A stretch of DNA of 32,911 nucleotides. It comes from an uncultured Flavobacteriales bacterium. GTDB lineage: Bacteria; Bacteroidota; Bacteroidia; Flavobacteriales_G; Salibacteraceae. The stretch covers positions 1 through 32,911 of the forward strand of contig CALCCE010000104.1 in assembly GCA_937899835.1 (NCBI GenBank), given 5' to 3'. Made by a program: the position numbers and the translations under genes. The notes beneath the pieces were generated by a model that saw nothing but the letters and a program-made list of their open reading frames with translations, was not told the DNA's origin and ran no database searches. Of the stretch, positions 15,592 to 24,811 are shown in pieces; position 1 is the stretch's first letter; every line of letters begins with the position of its first letter.

Positions 15592-16713
15592 TCACCCCTT
15601 CTCCCCTGACACTTCCATGGGTCTTCCCAACCACTCTACGGTTCCCAACTTCCAAAAGTCTGAGGTGCCCACACACAATCCCAACTTCAAGCGGAATGAC
15701 GTTTTCCCATCTGTATAGGTAAGGTAAAAGTTTATATTTCTGTAGGACTTAATCGATAGATTTCGGTCCTCAATATTGACATACATCAATTTAATCTCCC
15801 CTGTCACAATACCTTCCTGTTCTAAAATTTTCAGAATTTCATTGAAATTTCGCGCACCTCCTTGCTTTATCATTTTACTAAGCTCAATGGGGTTGGGCAG
15901 ATTGTCTCTATTGGAGTGTTTTCGCTCAAAATCCATTAGTACTTTGGCTTCTTCCTCACCGACCAAACATTTTTGATAATCGGAGAAACGCTTTGATCGT
16001 AAAGCGGCTGTAAAATCATTAAGTAAACTATCTGCCTGTCCTTCATACTTTTCGGTAAACCTTCTTTGATATGCTTGTTGCTCATCACCTGGAATGGAAT
16101 CTTTGTAAATGACCTTTGGCTTAAACTCTACCTGTTCCCCTGTTCTCTCTGCATATCTCCTTGTCGTTCGGTTATCCATATCAGTAATGAATTCTTTGTA
16201 ATCCATTTGAGTCAACAACAGGGAACGCAAAAAACCACCTCTGGTAGCGACAGTAGTCGGTATGGCAATGCGATCATTCACATAAGTCCAGACATTGCGT
16301 TTTCTATATTCCAAAAAAGTGTAAAGCGTGTACACGCTGCGTATAACATCATCGGTGAGCTTATACCTGCTCCGAAAATCTTTAGCAATTTCTCGGTCGA
16401 TTTCGTTCACTTCTTCTTTCCGGTAGAACTTTTCAACCGTCACCCTCCTTTGATCCTCATAAGGGATTTCAAAAGCATCCATCATAGGTACCTCGTATTC
16501 TTTCGGAAAAAACTTAAATAGAATGCTTATGGCTAAAGTTCTTTCCAATTCGTCATCGCTATTCAATGATCGAGCAATCTGCTCCTTTTGTGACACATTG
16601 GGTGGAACATCTATAAAATCAACTAGGAAGGCAATGTTATGAGACACCGATTTTTCCCCGTGAGACACCAAGGAAAACGAGCAGCAGGCGATCAAAAGCA
16701 AAAGGTACTTCAT
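15592..16713 (-). CDS. Exported protein of unknown function
   Basis: A 373-residue protein with an N-terminal signal (KYLLLLIACCSFSLVSHG). The mature part is highly charged and probably mostly helical (DDELERTLAISILFKFFPKEYEV, RKEEVNEIDREIAKDFRSRYKL). The C-terminal third looks like a beta-rich domain (GEIKLMYVNIEDRNLSIKSYRNINFYLTYTDG, FWKLGTVEWLG). No family was recognised and no catalytic motif is visible. It is transcribed alone, divergent from the T9SS esterase gene, and ends just before the hairpin at 15548-15579. Confidence 0.72.
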   Translation of the reverse strand: MKYLLLLIACCSFSLVSHGEKSVSHNIAFLVDFIDVPPNVSQKEQIARSLNSDDELERTLAISILFKFFPKEYEVPMMDAFEIPYEDQRRVTVEKFYRKEEVNEIDREIAKDFRSRYKLTDDVIRSVYTLYTFLEYRKRNVWTYVNDRIAIPTTVATRGGFLRSLLLTQMDYKEFITDMDNRTTRRYAERTGEQVEFKPKVIYKDSIPGDEQQAYQRRFTEKYEGQADSLLNDFTAALRSKRFSDYQKCLVGEEEAKVLMDFERKHSNRDNLPNPIELSKMIKQGGARNFNEILKILEQEGIVTGEIKLMYVNIEDRNLSIKSYRNINFYLTYTDGKTSFRLKLGLCVGTSDFWKLGTVEWLGRPMEVSGEKG

Positions 16714-16869
16714 GAATGAAAAGTTGGGTGAGTCAATTTAAAAATACTCCTCCTAACTGAATTGAAAAGAGAGACTTAACTTAAAACCTAACTTATTTGA
16801 ACTAACTTTCGTAAAGAATATTTGTTATAACAGTATCAACCTGCCAGCGATCGCATAACCAAGCCTAAC

Positions 16870-17859
16870 ATGAAGCTCCCCAGAACACTCATTCTTCTAT
16901 TGATCAGCCTTTTCTTCTCATCGGTATCGGTGGCACAAGATTTTACTGGTGTGCCCTATGGACCCGGGACGTTTCAATTTATGGACATTTACCTGGCTCC
17001 CAATACCGGCAACTGTCCTAATCCAGTGTATTTTGATGCCCATGGCAACAATGCCACTACCGCCATGCCCAGTTCAATAATTGATTCTTTGAAGGCACTC
17101 GGCGTTTCAGTAGTGGCGTGGGAATCGCTCCCTGCGGTCAATACCCCAATGCAGGTAGAAACGGGCTGGGACGATGCCGAACTGATGTTTCAATGGGTTC
17201 ACGATCATGCCGACTCTTTCAACTTTGACACCACGAGGCTCATCATCGGTGGTTCTTCACGTGGCAGCATTCTAAGCTGGAAATACAGCCACCGGCCACA
17301 CAGCGACATCAAAGGCTTGTACATGTACAACGCCCTGCCCGATGGAGTTTGGATGGACACCACATGGTGGTACCCCCCAAACGAAGTCACAACCGCTTCG
17401 CCCGAAGTTTTCTTTGTATACCGTTTCGAGCCCGGGATTGCTACCGATATTCACGACCCATTAAATGGAATGGCCATTATGGACCGTTATACCCAATTGG
17501 GCATTGGCGACCGCGATACGCTCATCCATAGCATTGAATATTCTGGCAACACCAACAAGTATCAGTTCCTGCCGAATTTCATTCGTTCGGTGCTGCCGCC
17601 CTGTATTCCAGTCAATGTACCGTCTACGCAGACTCCCACTAGCGACTTTCAGGTATTTCCCAACCCATTTCGAGACGAAGTGACCATTCGTGGGCTTCAG
17701 GGCAACAAGCAATTTGCATTGCGCACACTGAGTGGCACCTTGGTAGCCATGACCTCTGATTTTGATGCTATACCATTTAAGGAACTTTCCTCAGGAGTCT
17801 ATTTGCTATCCATTCAATCCGGCGAGAACAATAGGGTACTCAAACTTTTAAAGCAATAA
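16870..17859 (+). CDS. T9SS-secreted esterase-like alpha/beta hydrolase
   Basis: 329 residues: a signal peptide (MKLPRTLILLLISLFFSSVSVAQ), then a BD-FAE-like alpha/beta hydrolase domain with DIYLAPNTG, an FDAHGNN strand-loop, WDDAELMFQWVHDHA and the nucleophile elbow IIGGSSRGS (Ser130 in GSSRG). A C-terminal type IX sorting domain follows (about 253-329): FQVFPNPFRDEVTIRG and SSGVYLLSIQSGENNRVLKLLKQ. It should be secreted or attached at the cell surface and hydrolyse an ester, probably polymer-linked. The acid and His of the triad were not assigned with certainty. A near-promoter (TTTG 16796-16799, AATATTTG 16817-16824) precedes it. Confidence 0.85.
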   Translation: MKLPRTLILLLISLFFSSVSVAQDFTGVPYGPGTFQFMDIYLAPNTGNCPNPVYFDAHGNNATTAMPSSIIDSLKALGVSVVAWESLPAVNTPMQVETGWDDAELMFQWVHDHADSFNFDTTRLIIGGSSRGSILSWKYSHRPHSDIKGLYMYNALPDGVWMDTTWWYPPNEVTTASPEVFFVYRFEPGIATDIHDPLNGMAIMDRYTQLGIGDRDTLIHSIEYSGNTNKYQFLPNFIRSVLPPCIPVNVPSTQTPTSDFQVFPNPFRDEVTIRGLQGNKQFALRTLSGTLVAMTSDFDAIPFKELSSGVYLLSIQSGENNRVLKLLKQ

Positions 17860-17880
17860 CGTTAAGGAGGTCTTTTTTCC

Positions 17881-18675
17881 TTAAAACTTTCCTCCGTTCA
17901 CATCGTTCTCAGGCACTGGTTCTACATTGTCCCAGTGTTCTACAATTTTTCCTGCTTCGATTCTAAAAATATCGACCTGAGCATAATCCTGATTCAGTTT
18001 TCCATCGTTCCAATTGGCGCGGCACAGCGTGGCTACAAAGTTTCCCTGCCCTACCAGCAATACAATTTCCTGGTAATTCAAAGGTCGGTTGGGCATATTG
18101 GCCAACTTATAAAAAGCCGCAAAGCCATCGGCCACCTCTTTGTTGTGTTGAATGTACTGGTCTTCAGAGATGTAATCAGATAGCTTTGAAGGATCGCCTC
18201 CTGGCATCAAAGCGTCTTGAATTAGGTTCCGCACCAAGGTTTTGTTTTCTTCTGTTTTGTCGAGGTCAGTCACCTCTGTGGGACCGTCGATGGAAGTGTG
18301 TCCTGAAGGAGTAGCATCAGCATAAGGGGCAATGACATCCCAATGTTCGATAATCTTATCGTTTTCGTCAGTATCAAAAAAGTCGGTGGTGACCCACCGC
18401 GCCTCTCCTTCGTTGATGTTTTGATAAGCTTGCAAAAACACATACTGGCCATCTACCAGCTTGCGAATGATTTGAATATCGCGTTTGGGATTGCGCTCGA
18501 TAAAGGGTTCGAAAAACTCTACAAAGCCTTCTATCCCATCGCGCACCCCGGTGCTGTGCTGAGTATAGCGGTCTCCGGTATAACGGGTAACGGATTCGCG
18601 TACTTTTCCATCCCGAATACCTTCCATGTAGAGGCGCTGGGCGTTGTCGAGCTTAGGATTGATGGTTGAGGACAT
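17881..18675 (-). CDS. Tandem NTF2/SnoaL-like protein
   Basis: 264 residues made of two copies of the SnoaL-like fold. Both halves share a pattern: YTQHSTGVRDGIEGFVEFF and YIQHNKEVADGFAAFYKLA, then FLQAYQNINEGEARWVTTDFF and VATLCRANWNDGKLNQDY, and each ends with IIEHWDVI and IVEHWDNV. The Q-H-x and E-H-W-D motifs are those of the predicted SnoaL-like aldol-condensation enzymes of this superfamily, though no reaction is proven for them. It is convergent with the esterase gene, with only 21 bases between the stops. It belongs to the local set of NTF2/SRPBCC proteins but has no visible shared promoter with it. Confidence 0.88.
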   Translation of the reverse strand: MSSTINPKLDNAQRLYMEGIRDGKVRESVTRYTGDRYTQHSTGVRDGIEGFVEFFEPFIERNPKRDIQIIRKLVDGQYVFLQAYQNINEGEARWVTTDFFDTDENDKIIEHWDVIAPYADATPSGHTSIDGPTEVTDLDKTEENKTLVRNLIQDALMPGGDPSKLSDYISEDQYIQHNKEVADGFAAFYKLANMPNRPLNYQEIVLLVGQGNFVATLCRANWNDGKLNQDYAQVDIFRIEAGKIVEHWDNVEPVPENDVNGGKF

Positions 18676-18916
18676 GATGCTATAAATTGGTTGAGAGCGT
18701 TAAATTGACGAATGCTTGTTTTTACTAAAGTAATTGATATCTACTAAGGAATTGGTCATTCTAAAGTCATTTTTTGTTTCCTTGAAAGCACAACGTATTA
18801 CCATAATTCAAAAGCCATTTCCTTTCGTAATTTAGAGGCCGAACCAGTACAAAAAGGCCACGTGCCAAACCTTCTTAGCAATACCAACCTAATGAAAAGT
18901 GTGGCATTGATTTCTC

Positions 18917-19426
18917 ATGAGTAGCCAACGTAAAATAAGTGGCTTTGTCCAACTGGGCATTCTTGCCTTGTTACTGAGTGCAGGTGCTTGGTTTTTTGCG
19001 CTCACCAGCCGCCTCCAAAACGATCAAAGTTTGATTCACTTAGAAGGCGAATACCTCAGCCATCGTCGAATGGAAAACGTTTTGGTTGGCCGGAAGAACG
19101 GTAAACCTTACACCCTACTCACGCTCAAAGAATTTCCTGAAAAAGAATTTAGCCTTACGGCATCCATTCCCTATGACCGTGTACTGCACACCATTGAAGA
19201 AGCAACACCCCCTATTCGTGTAAAGCTTAGTTTGCCCATAGGCCGGCTCCAAACAGAAGAAAAAGTAATTCCAGCGAAACATGGTGTTTGGATCAACGGC
19301 ACTGCCCTGCGCACCAACGAAGAAAGTGCAACAAGTCAAAAGGAAAAACAAGATACCGCCATGATTGCAGGCTTTCTACTGGGCGTTGCTGGTATTGCCC
19401 TCTTGGTGTTGGGCAGGCGAAAATAA
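18917..19426 (+). CDS. Membrane protein of unknown function
   Basis: 169 residues with one membrane helix near the N-terminus (FVQLGILALLLSAGAWFFAL, about 10-29) and one at the C-terminus (MIAGFLLGVAGIALLVLGRRK). The ~115 residues between them form a polar, probably beta-rich loop (IHLEGEYLSHRRMENVLVGRKNGKPYTLL, VIPAKHGVWING). The topology, with both ends on one side and a soluble domain on the other, is typical of small signalling or envelope proteins, but no family was recognised. The ATG follows a stretch without a clear ribosome site. Confidence 0.65.
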   Translation: MSSQRKISGFVQLGILALLLSAGAWFFALTSRLQNDQSLIHLEGEYLSHRRMENVLVGRKNGKPYTLLTLKEFPEKEFSLTASIPYDRVLHTIEEATPPIRVKLSLPIGRLQTEEKVIPAKHGVWINGTALRTNEESATSQKEKQDTAMIAGFLLGVAGIALLVLGRRK

Positions 19427-19710
19427 ATCAGGCGCTTCTCCTAATTTACCCGCCTTTATTACTTCTACTAATGTTGCCATAAAAAAAGGAACGCGAGAGA
19501 TAGTCTTGAAAAGCTGTACTTTGTAGCCTTTTTTAATGACTTCAACCTGGTTAAAGCAAATTTTAGAAATCATCTATAAACGGAGCACTCCCTCCCTCTC
19601 CGAAAGAAAATTATTTACTGTTTTATTGGTTTGTATATTTCTAAAGTTGGGCAGAGTGCATCATGCAATGGTAAAACTATCGCCTCAAATAGTAAATCCC
19701 AAAGCGATTT

Positions 19711-20469
19711 TCATTTTATGACCAAGGAATCTACTTGTGTATTTAAACGGAGCAGGGCTTGTTTTTTATAGTGGCGGGAAAGACTAACAATTTCACCGTT
19801 TTTCATTTTCAAGGCTCCTCCATGCGCTTTTTGAATTTCTTCGATGTGACGGCCGTTAACTAACCGTGAGTGATTGGGCCGCACAAAACCATGAGGTTCT
19901 AATACCGACTGCAATTCTTTGAGTTTGCGCGACACCACCATAGGCCGGTCTTCGTCACACAGGTGAATCTCACAGTAGGAGCCATCGGCCACCACCTGTT
20001 GAATGGAGGCATAGGAAACATAGCGCACTCCGGTTCCGGTGGGTACAGCCAACCGGCTAATGGGTTTCGGTTTTGCCTGAATGGCAGCGGTACGCTCCCA
20101 ACGCTTGGCAATGGCTCCCTTGGCCCGAAACAAAGCCTGCGACAGCTCTTGTGGGCGAATGGGTTTGCACAGGTAATCCAAAGCATTTTGGCGAATGGCC
20201 TGAATGGCAAACCTTCCACAAGAGCTCAGGAAGATGACGATGGGAGCCGGACCAGGAATTTGGTTCAACAACTCGAACCCGGAACCGTCTTTGAATTTCA
20301 CGTTCAGCAGTACGATTTCCGGAGCTTTCTGGTAGATTAAATCCAAACCGGTAGACACCGTATCGGCTTCTCCGATGATGCTGATCCAGGAAAAATGTTC
20401 TTCAATGAGGGTGCGAATCCAGGAGCGAATGGGTAGCTCATGGTCGATAATGGCTAATGAAGTAGTCAT
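19711..20469 (-). CDS. LytTR response-regulator-like protein with Asn in place of phosphoacceptor Asp
   Basis: 252 residues from ATG 20469 (a start nine codons upstream at 20496 is less natural). The N-terminal receiver domain has IIDHE (acidic pocket), APEIVLLNVKFKDGSGFELL, FLSSCG and the conserved Lys of YLCKPIRP. Asn56 stands where the phosphorylated Asp belongs. A LytTR DNA-binding domain follows (VRYVSYASIQQVVADGSYCEIHL, KLKELQSVLEPHGFVRPNHSRLVN). It is probably a regulator not activated by ordinary phosphotransfer, acting instead by dimer state or a partner. It is divergent from the big sensor kinase, which lies 384 bases away. Confidence 0.85.
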   Translation of the reverse strand: MTTSLAIIDHELPIRSWIRTLIEEHFSWISIIGEADTVSTGLDLIYQKAPEIVLLNVKFKDGSGFELLNQIPGPAPIVIFLSSCGRFAIQAIRQNALDYLCKPIRPQELSQALFRAKGAIAKRWERTAAIQAKPKPISRLAVPTGTGVRYVSYASIQQVVADGSYCEIHLCDEDRPMVVSRKLKELQSVLEPHGFVRPNHSRLVNGRHIEEIQKAHGGALKMKNGEIVSLSRHYKKQALLRLNTQVDSLVIK

Positions 20470-20853
20470 AAAGTAGAGCTTAGTTCGAGCAAACAAAGCA
20501 CCAAGGAATACCTGCTGAAGGATAGTATAGTGGTTTTGCTCGGTAGTAAAGTCAGTTTCTCAATTAGATATAAAAAATGGCTCAATCGGTTTTAACGTAA
20601 TGGGTGGGGTAAGGATAAGCCCATTACAGCAAACCGCGTAGTGAAGGGCAATCTGATCCATTTCATAGAAGGGGCAGCTTCCATTGATGATTGCTCAAAA
20701 TTAAGTGGTAGTGCGACCAAAAAATGGAATGGATGTACCCATGCAACAGTATTGTTTGCAGTTGTGCACATTCAGGTCACCGTTGAGCAATTTGAGGGCT
20801 CAATTGAAGCATTCTGATCCAGCCATTCACTCAGCAGTGCTTACATTCGTTCA
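20470..20853. other. Divergent intergenic region between regulator and sensor kinase genes
   Basis: No gene is convincing. A 6-base inverted repeat TTGAGC (20783-20788) / GCTCAA (20798-20803) lies 51 bases before the kinase start and could be an operator. No TAnnTTTG promoter was found in either direction. Confidence 0.35.
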
Positions 20854-23814
20854 ATGGCCCCTTTTCGTTTCTTATTTTTCATTCTCTGCTTGCTTGCCCT
20901 TCAGGCGGCAGCTCAATCAGACCCTTATACAGTCAACTACCTTCACGAATATGCCTTCAATTCACCCAACATCATTTCCGATGTTAAAATTGCCTCCAAT
21001 GGAGATGTATACATTGTGACTTTTGGCGAGGTCACTCGCTATAATAGTGATGAGTTCAAAATACTGGGAAGCTCCAAGGTAAATCGGGGGGCGTTTGTAA
21101 GGATTTATGAAAACGACCGCCACGAAAAATACCTGGTAGACCATATTGGAAAGGTACATTTCATTAACGGAGACAAGATTGTTTCCTTTCCCTTCAATGA
21201 CAGCCTGGTAGCAGCTTCCAAAGGTCAACTCTTTGTCGATGTACATTTTGATGACCGAAAGCAATTGCACATTTCCTACACGAACAATAAATACATTGTG
21301 GTGGACAGCAATGGCAAGGTTCACCGCCCTTTGGCCCAATTAAAGGAGAACTTCCGCGGCTTTGCCTGCCGCATCCTTTCCGACGGGCATCCTTTCATGG
21401 TCAAAAACATTGATCGAAGCAAAACAGCCCCCACCTATTTCTACTTACTCAACGCTAAGGAAGAGTTGGTAGAAAAAATAGAAATTCCAGATCACCCTAA
21501 AGTGAGCCACAATGAAATAACCACTCTACAGGATGGCAGCTTTCTTTACTATTCTGGCTATGGGCACATCATTCGGTTCAACAGCACGAATATCCTTGAA
21601 CAAACCACCTCAGACGCGCCCATCATCGATTTGTTTGCTGATTTGTATGGTGGACTTTGGGTCAGCCATACACTCGGACAAGGCATTCACTATTATCCTT
21701 CCGGAAAATATGGCGTGGGTGAACACCAAACAATGTTTGAAGACAATGAAGCCGTTCAAGTTCGCGCACAAGATTTTCAAGGCGGTCTTTGGGTATTCGG
21801 TCGTCCATTTGGATTGCGCAGGATTCACAATCCTGGGGTCATATACCATGATCTTGAGTCGGAGCTGCTCCAAGGGTTTGCTCCTAATTCAACTGCCATC
21901 AAAGGAGATTCCCTTTTTTTAGGCGCATCGGATGGGATGGTTCGAATAGCTGACCTAGCGAATGGTGAGCAGACCGACTATAAATTAGAAAACACCGATG
22001 GAACCATTTACCGAATGTACCATCCCGAAGGCGAAAATCGGGTTTGGATGGGCTTGCGCAGCCAACTCTACCTCTTCGAAAATGATACTGCCCGGCCCAT
22101 GTTTAAACCACTGCTCGATAGTATTGTACGTGGACGCAGGTTGTCTTTCTCTCCCCAACCACAAACTTCCTCGGTATCTGTGGCAGCACTGTTTGGCAAC
22201 CGTTACCTGCTGATCAAAGACACCTCTATCCTTCATCTGTCGCGCCCTCACCAAACCAATATTAGACACGTAATTTGTGTTGGCGATTCTACATGGGTAG
22301 GTACTGAGGATGGTTTAATATTAGAAACCCCCGATACCCTAATCGACTACAGTAAAATTAATACCCATCTCCAATCATTGATTTATGATTTGGTCTACTT
22401 CAACAACAAACTATTTGTCTCCATTGGAAATAAAGGGATATTCTATTTTTCAAATGGCGCATTTTTCCCTGTAAAAGCCTTGGGACACCAACTCGTTAAT
22501 GCCAAATTTCTGCGTTTGAGCCCTTCGGTGATGTGGGTTCTTTCCGACCAGGCCAGCTTTAAGCTGACTGGTAATAGTTTGAAAACTCCCTTTGGTTTTG
22601 ATATTGAAAAATATGCTTCTCTACCCAATAACTTCTTGATGCTTGATCCCTCCACCGATGGCACAACTTTCTACAGCACTTTGAACGGTGGGGAAGTCAC
22701 CGAATTTTCGTTGAGTGCATTGAAAAAAAAGCCCTATACTCCTACTGTTTTTCGTTTGCAGGAGCTGTTAGTCAATGGTGAAGTCCAATCGTTGAAAGAC
22801 TCTGTATTCTATCTTTCTCCAAAAGAAAATAACATCAGTTTACGGTTCTTGGGTATTTCGTACGAGGACAAACCGATATACTACCAATACCGGTTGGTAG
22901 GAAAAGGTGAGGCCTGGCAACCCACCGACCGGAATTTACAATTTGTAAGCCTACCACCGGGAACCTACGCCCTCGAACTGCAAACCAGATCTGAGTCGAA
23001 ACCTTGGTCTTCTACCAAGGCCCTTACCTTCCACATTGCCCTACCCTTTTGGCAACGGTGGTGGTTCATCGCCCTTGTCGTGTTGGCCATCAGCGGCTTG
23101 GGGTTTTTCGTTGCATCGCTGCGCAACCGGATTTTGAATCGGGAGAAAGTATTGACCATCAAACGGCTTTCGGCGGAGCAAAAAGCACTTCGTGCCAAAA
23201 TGGACCCTCATTTTGTGTTCAATATTGTGGCTTCACTGCAATACCTCATTGGGAGTAACGAAAACGAAAAAGCTTCACAGTTTTTGCACAAATTTGCCTC
23301 CATCATGCGCAATACGCTGGACCAAACCAACCAGGAAACCAACAGTATTGGAGGGGAGGTTCGCTTTTTAAAAGAATACATGGAATTGGAGCAACTGCGC
23401 CTGGAAGGCAAGTTCGAATTTGCCTTGGAGGTTGATCCCCAAATGGAAAGCCAACAGGAAATTCCGAATTTTCTGATTCAACCCCTGGTCGAAAATGCCA
23501 TTCAGCACGGTATAAAAAACAAGGAAGGTAAAGGGCACCTGGAAATTGACTTTCTACGATCGGACAACTACTTAAAAGTGGTGGTGAAAGACGATGGCGT
23601 GGGCTACGCTACCGCACAACAATACAAAACTAAGGGCCGCCAATCGCACGGCTTAAACACCATTCGCGACCGCTTGCTGTTGCACAATGGCAAATCCGGA
23701 CCACCCCCATTGCAGATCGAGAGCCTGGCCGATGACTCCCCTTCCTTACCCGGAACCCGGGTAACGCTATTCATTCTATTAAAACCCAAATACCATGAAG
23801 GCACTAATCGTTGA
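20854..23814 (+). CDS. Two-component sensor histidine kinase with beta-propeller sensor (LytS type)
   Basis: 986 residues. A signal peptide (APFRFLFFILCLLALQAAAQS) is followed by a long periplasmic sensor of propeller-like repeats (for example LYGGLWVSHTLGQGIHYY, FQGGLWVFGRPFGLRRIHN). Then comes a Y_Y_Y-like Ig domain (about 640-728), a single membrane helix (about 735-758) and a LytS-type kinase core. The core has the His-box KMDPHFVFNIVASL with His786 as the likely phospho-site, the ATP-binding N-box LVENAIQHG (Asn881) and the G1 box DDGVG (913-917), then SHGLNTIRDRLLLH. Its stop overlaps the next gene by 20 bases, fixing the cognate regulator. The sensed ligand is unknown; related propeller sensors in Bacteroidota often sense polysaccharide breakdown products. 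Confidence 0.93.
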   Translation: MAPFRFLFFILCLLALQAAAQSDPYTVNYLHEYAFNSPNIISDVKIASNGDVYIVTFGEVTRYNSDEFKILGSSKVNRGAFVRIYENDRHEKYLVDHIGKVHFINGDKIVSFPFNDSLVAASKGQLFVDVHFDDRKQLHISYTNNKYIVVDSNGKVHRPLAQLKENFRGFACRILSDGHPFMVKNIDRSKTAPTYFYLLNAKEELVEKIEIPDHPKVSHNEITTLQDGSFLYYSGYGHIIRFNSTNILEQTTSDAPIIDLFADLYGGLWVSHTLGQGIHYYPSGKYGVGEHQTMFEDNEAVQVRAQDFQGGLWVFGRPFGLRRIHNPGVIYHDLESELLQGFAPNSTAIKGDSLFLGASDGMVRIADLANGEQTDYKLENTDGTIYRMYHPEGENRVWMGLRSQLYLFENDTARPMFKPLLDSIVRGRRLSFSPQPQTSSVSVAALFGNRYLLIKDTSILHLSRPHQTNIRHVICVGDSTWVGTEDGLILETPDTLIDYSKINTHLQSLIYDLVYFNNKLFVSIGNKGIFYFSNGAFFPVKALGHQLVNAKFLRLSPSVMWVLSDQASFKLTGNSLKTPFGFDIEKYASLPNNFLMLDPSTDGTTFYSTLNGGEVTEFSLSALKKKPYTPTVFRLQELLVNGEVQSLKDSVFYLSPKENNISLRFLGISYEDKPIYYQYRLVGKGEAWQPTDRNLQFVSLPPGTYALELQTRSESKPWSSTKALTFHIALPFWQRWWFIALVVLAISGLGFFVASLRNRILNREKVLTIKRLSAEQKALRAKMDPHFVFNIVASLQYLIGSNENEKASQFLHKFASIMRNTLDQTNQETNSIGGEVRFLKEYMELEQLRLEGKFEFALEVDPQMESQQEIPNFLIQPLVENAIQHGIKNKEGKGHLEIDFLRSDNYLKVVVKDDGVGYATAQQYKTKGRQSHGLNTIRDRLLLHNGKSGPPPLQIESLADDSPSLPGTRVTLFILLKPKYHEGTNR

Positions 23815-24514
23815 CGATGAGCCCATGCCGGCCAAGCACCTCAAGATTCTGGTCGAAAAACACTGTTTCGAAATCGCATCACTCGAAATGCTGCATTCGC
23901 CTGTTGTAGCGCTCCAACACCTGAAGGACCACACTTACGATGTGTTGTTTTTGGATGTGGAAATGCCGGGAATGACAGGTTTTGAGTTGTTGGAAAAAGC
24001 CAACTTGCCCGCTACTACACAGGTAATTTTCACCACAGCTTATTCGCAATATGCCCTGGATGCTTTCAAAGTAAATGCCGCGCATTACATCCTAAAACCG
24101 GTGGTGACCGAGGAGCTCATTCAAGCACTACGTAAAGCGCTGAAAATGAGCAACTATCAACCAACACCTCCAAATACTAACCCCTCTGCTGACCATGAGA
24201 GAATAACGATTTTTCACAACGACGAGCACCATATTTTAGCTACGAAAGACATTCTACGACTGGAGGCCGATGGTAGCTACACCAAAGTGGTGCTCCAAAA
24301 GCAGCAAATAATTTCAAGCAAAAGCTTGGGGCATTTTGAAAAGAAGTTGCCTACCGATCATTTTTTTCGCTGCCATCATTCACACCTCATTAACCTCAAC
24401 GCATTGGTAAAAATTGGAAAAGGTCGTCCGGGTTATGTGGTGCTTTCGAATGAGGATGTAGTGCCGGTGGCGCAATCGAAAAAAGAGGAACTGGAGAAGC
24501 GCGTAGGGATATAA
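23795..24514 (+). CDS. LytTR family response regulator
   Basis: 239 residues. The receiver domain has the normal acidic pair Asp7/Asp8 (IVDDE), phosphoacceptor Asp54 (LFLDVEMPG), Thr80/Thr81 and Lys101 (ILKPVV). The C-terminal LytTR DNA-binding domain (about 140-239) contains ILRLEADGSYTKVVL, HFFRCHHSHLIN and GYVVLSNEDVVPVAQSKK. It overlaps the sensor kinase gene by 20 bases and is its obvious partner. Unlike the regulator at 19711-20469, all phosphorylation residues are present. Targets are unknown; the T9SS cargo gene downstream at 24812 is a candidate by position only. Confidence 0.95.
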   Translation: MKALIVDDEPMPAKHLKILVEKHCFEIASLEMLHSPVVALQHLKDHTYDVLFLDVEMPGMTGFELLEKANLPATTQVIFTTAYSQYALDAFKVNAAHYILKPVVTEELIQALRKALKMSNYQPTPPNTNPSADHERITIFHNDEHHILATKDILRLEADGSYTKVVLQKQQIISSKSLGHFEKKLPTDHFFRCHHSHLINLNALVKIGKGRPGYVVLSNEDVVPVAQSKKEELEKRVGI

Positions 24515-24530
24515 GCTCCTTTGGAGCAGT

Positions 24531-24675
24531 GCGAGAACGAGAAAGGAGAACGAGGAGTAACAGCGCGAGGGACGAGAACGAGGGAGGAAGACCAGTTAAT
24601 AATAATTTCTTTTAGCAGCGAAGCCCCTCATTTCTCGCTCTCGTCTCTCGTCTCTCGTCCTTGCTCTCCGCTCTA
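24531..24675. repeat. Dispersed purine/pyrimidine-rich element, copy 2 (complete)
   Basis: GCGAGAACGAG (24531-24541), GGAGAACGAGGAGTAACAG, GACGAGAACGAG (24571-24582), the core TTTCTTTTAGCAGC (24606-24619), then a pyrimidine-rich right arm with repeated TCTCGTC/CTCGCTC to about 24675. It has the same order and orientation as positions 1-110. The two arms could fold on each other into a long imperfect hairpin. It begins 16 bases after the response regulator stop. The 297-base gap 24515-24811 otherwise shows nothing but ATG 24812's leader. Confidence 0.68.
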
Positions 24676-24811
24676 TCGGTTGGTGTGCTGCATTCTGAAC
24701 TATCTGATGAATGTGCTCAACGGTGAAGAATAATGACCTATCTGTCAAACGGGTTTCAAGTTTGGCCTGATCGCAGTCGACCTTTGGTTTTCATAACCAA
24801 CCTAAAAGTAT

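Noticed and set aside
19536-19721. 61-codon plus-strand frame after the membrane protein
   Set aside because: No ribosome site, no family resemblance, and it overlaps the end of the regulator gene on the other strand.
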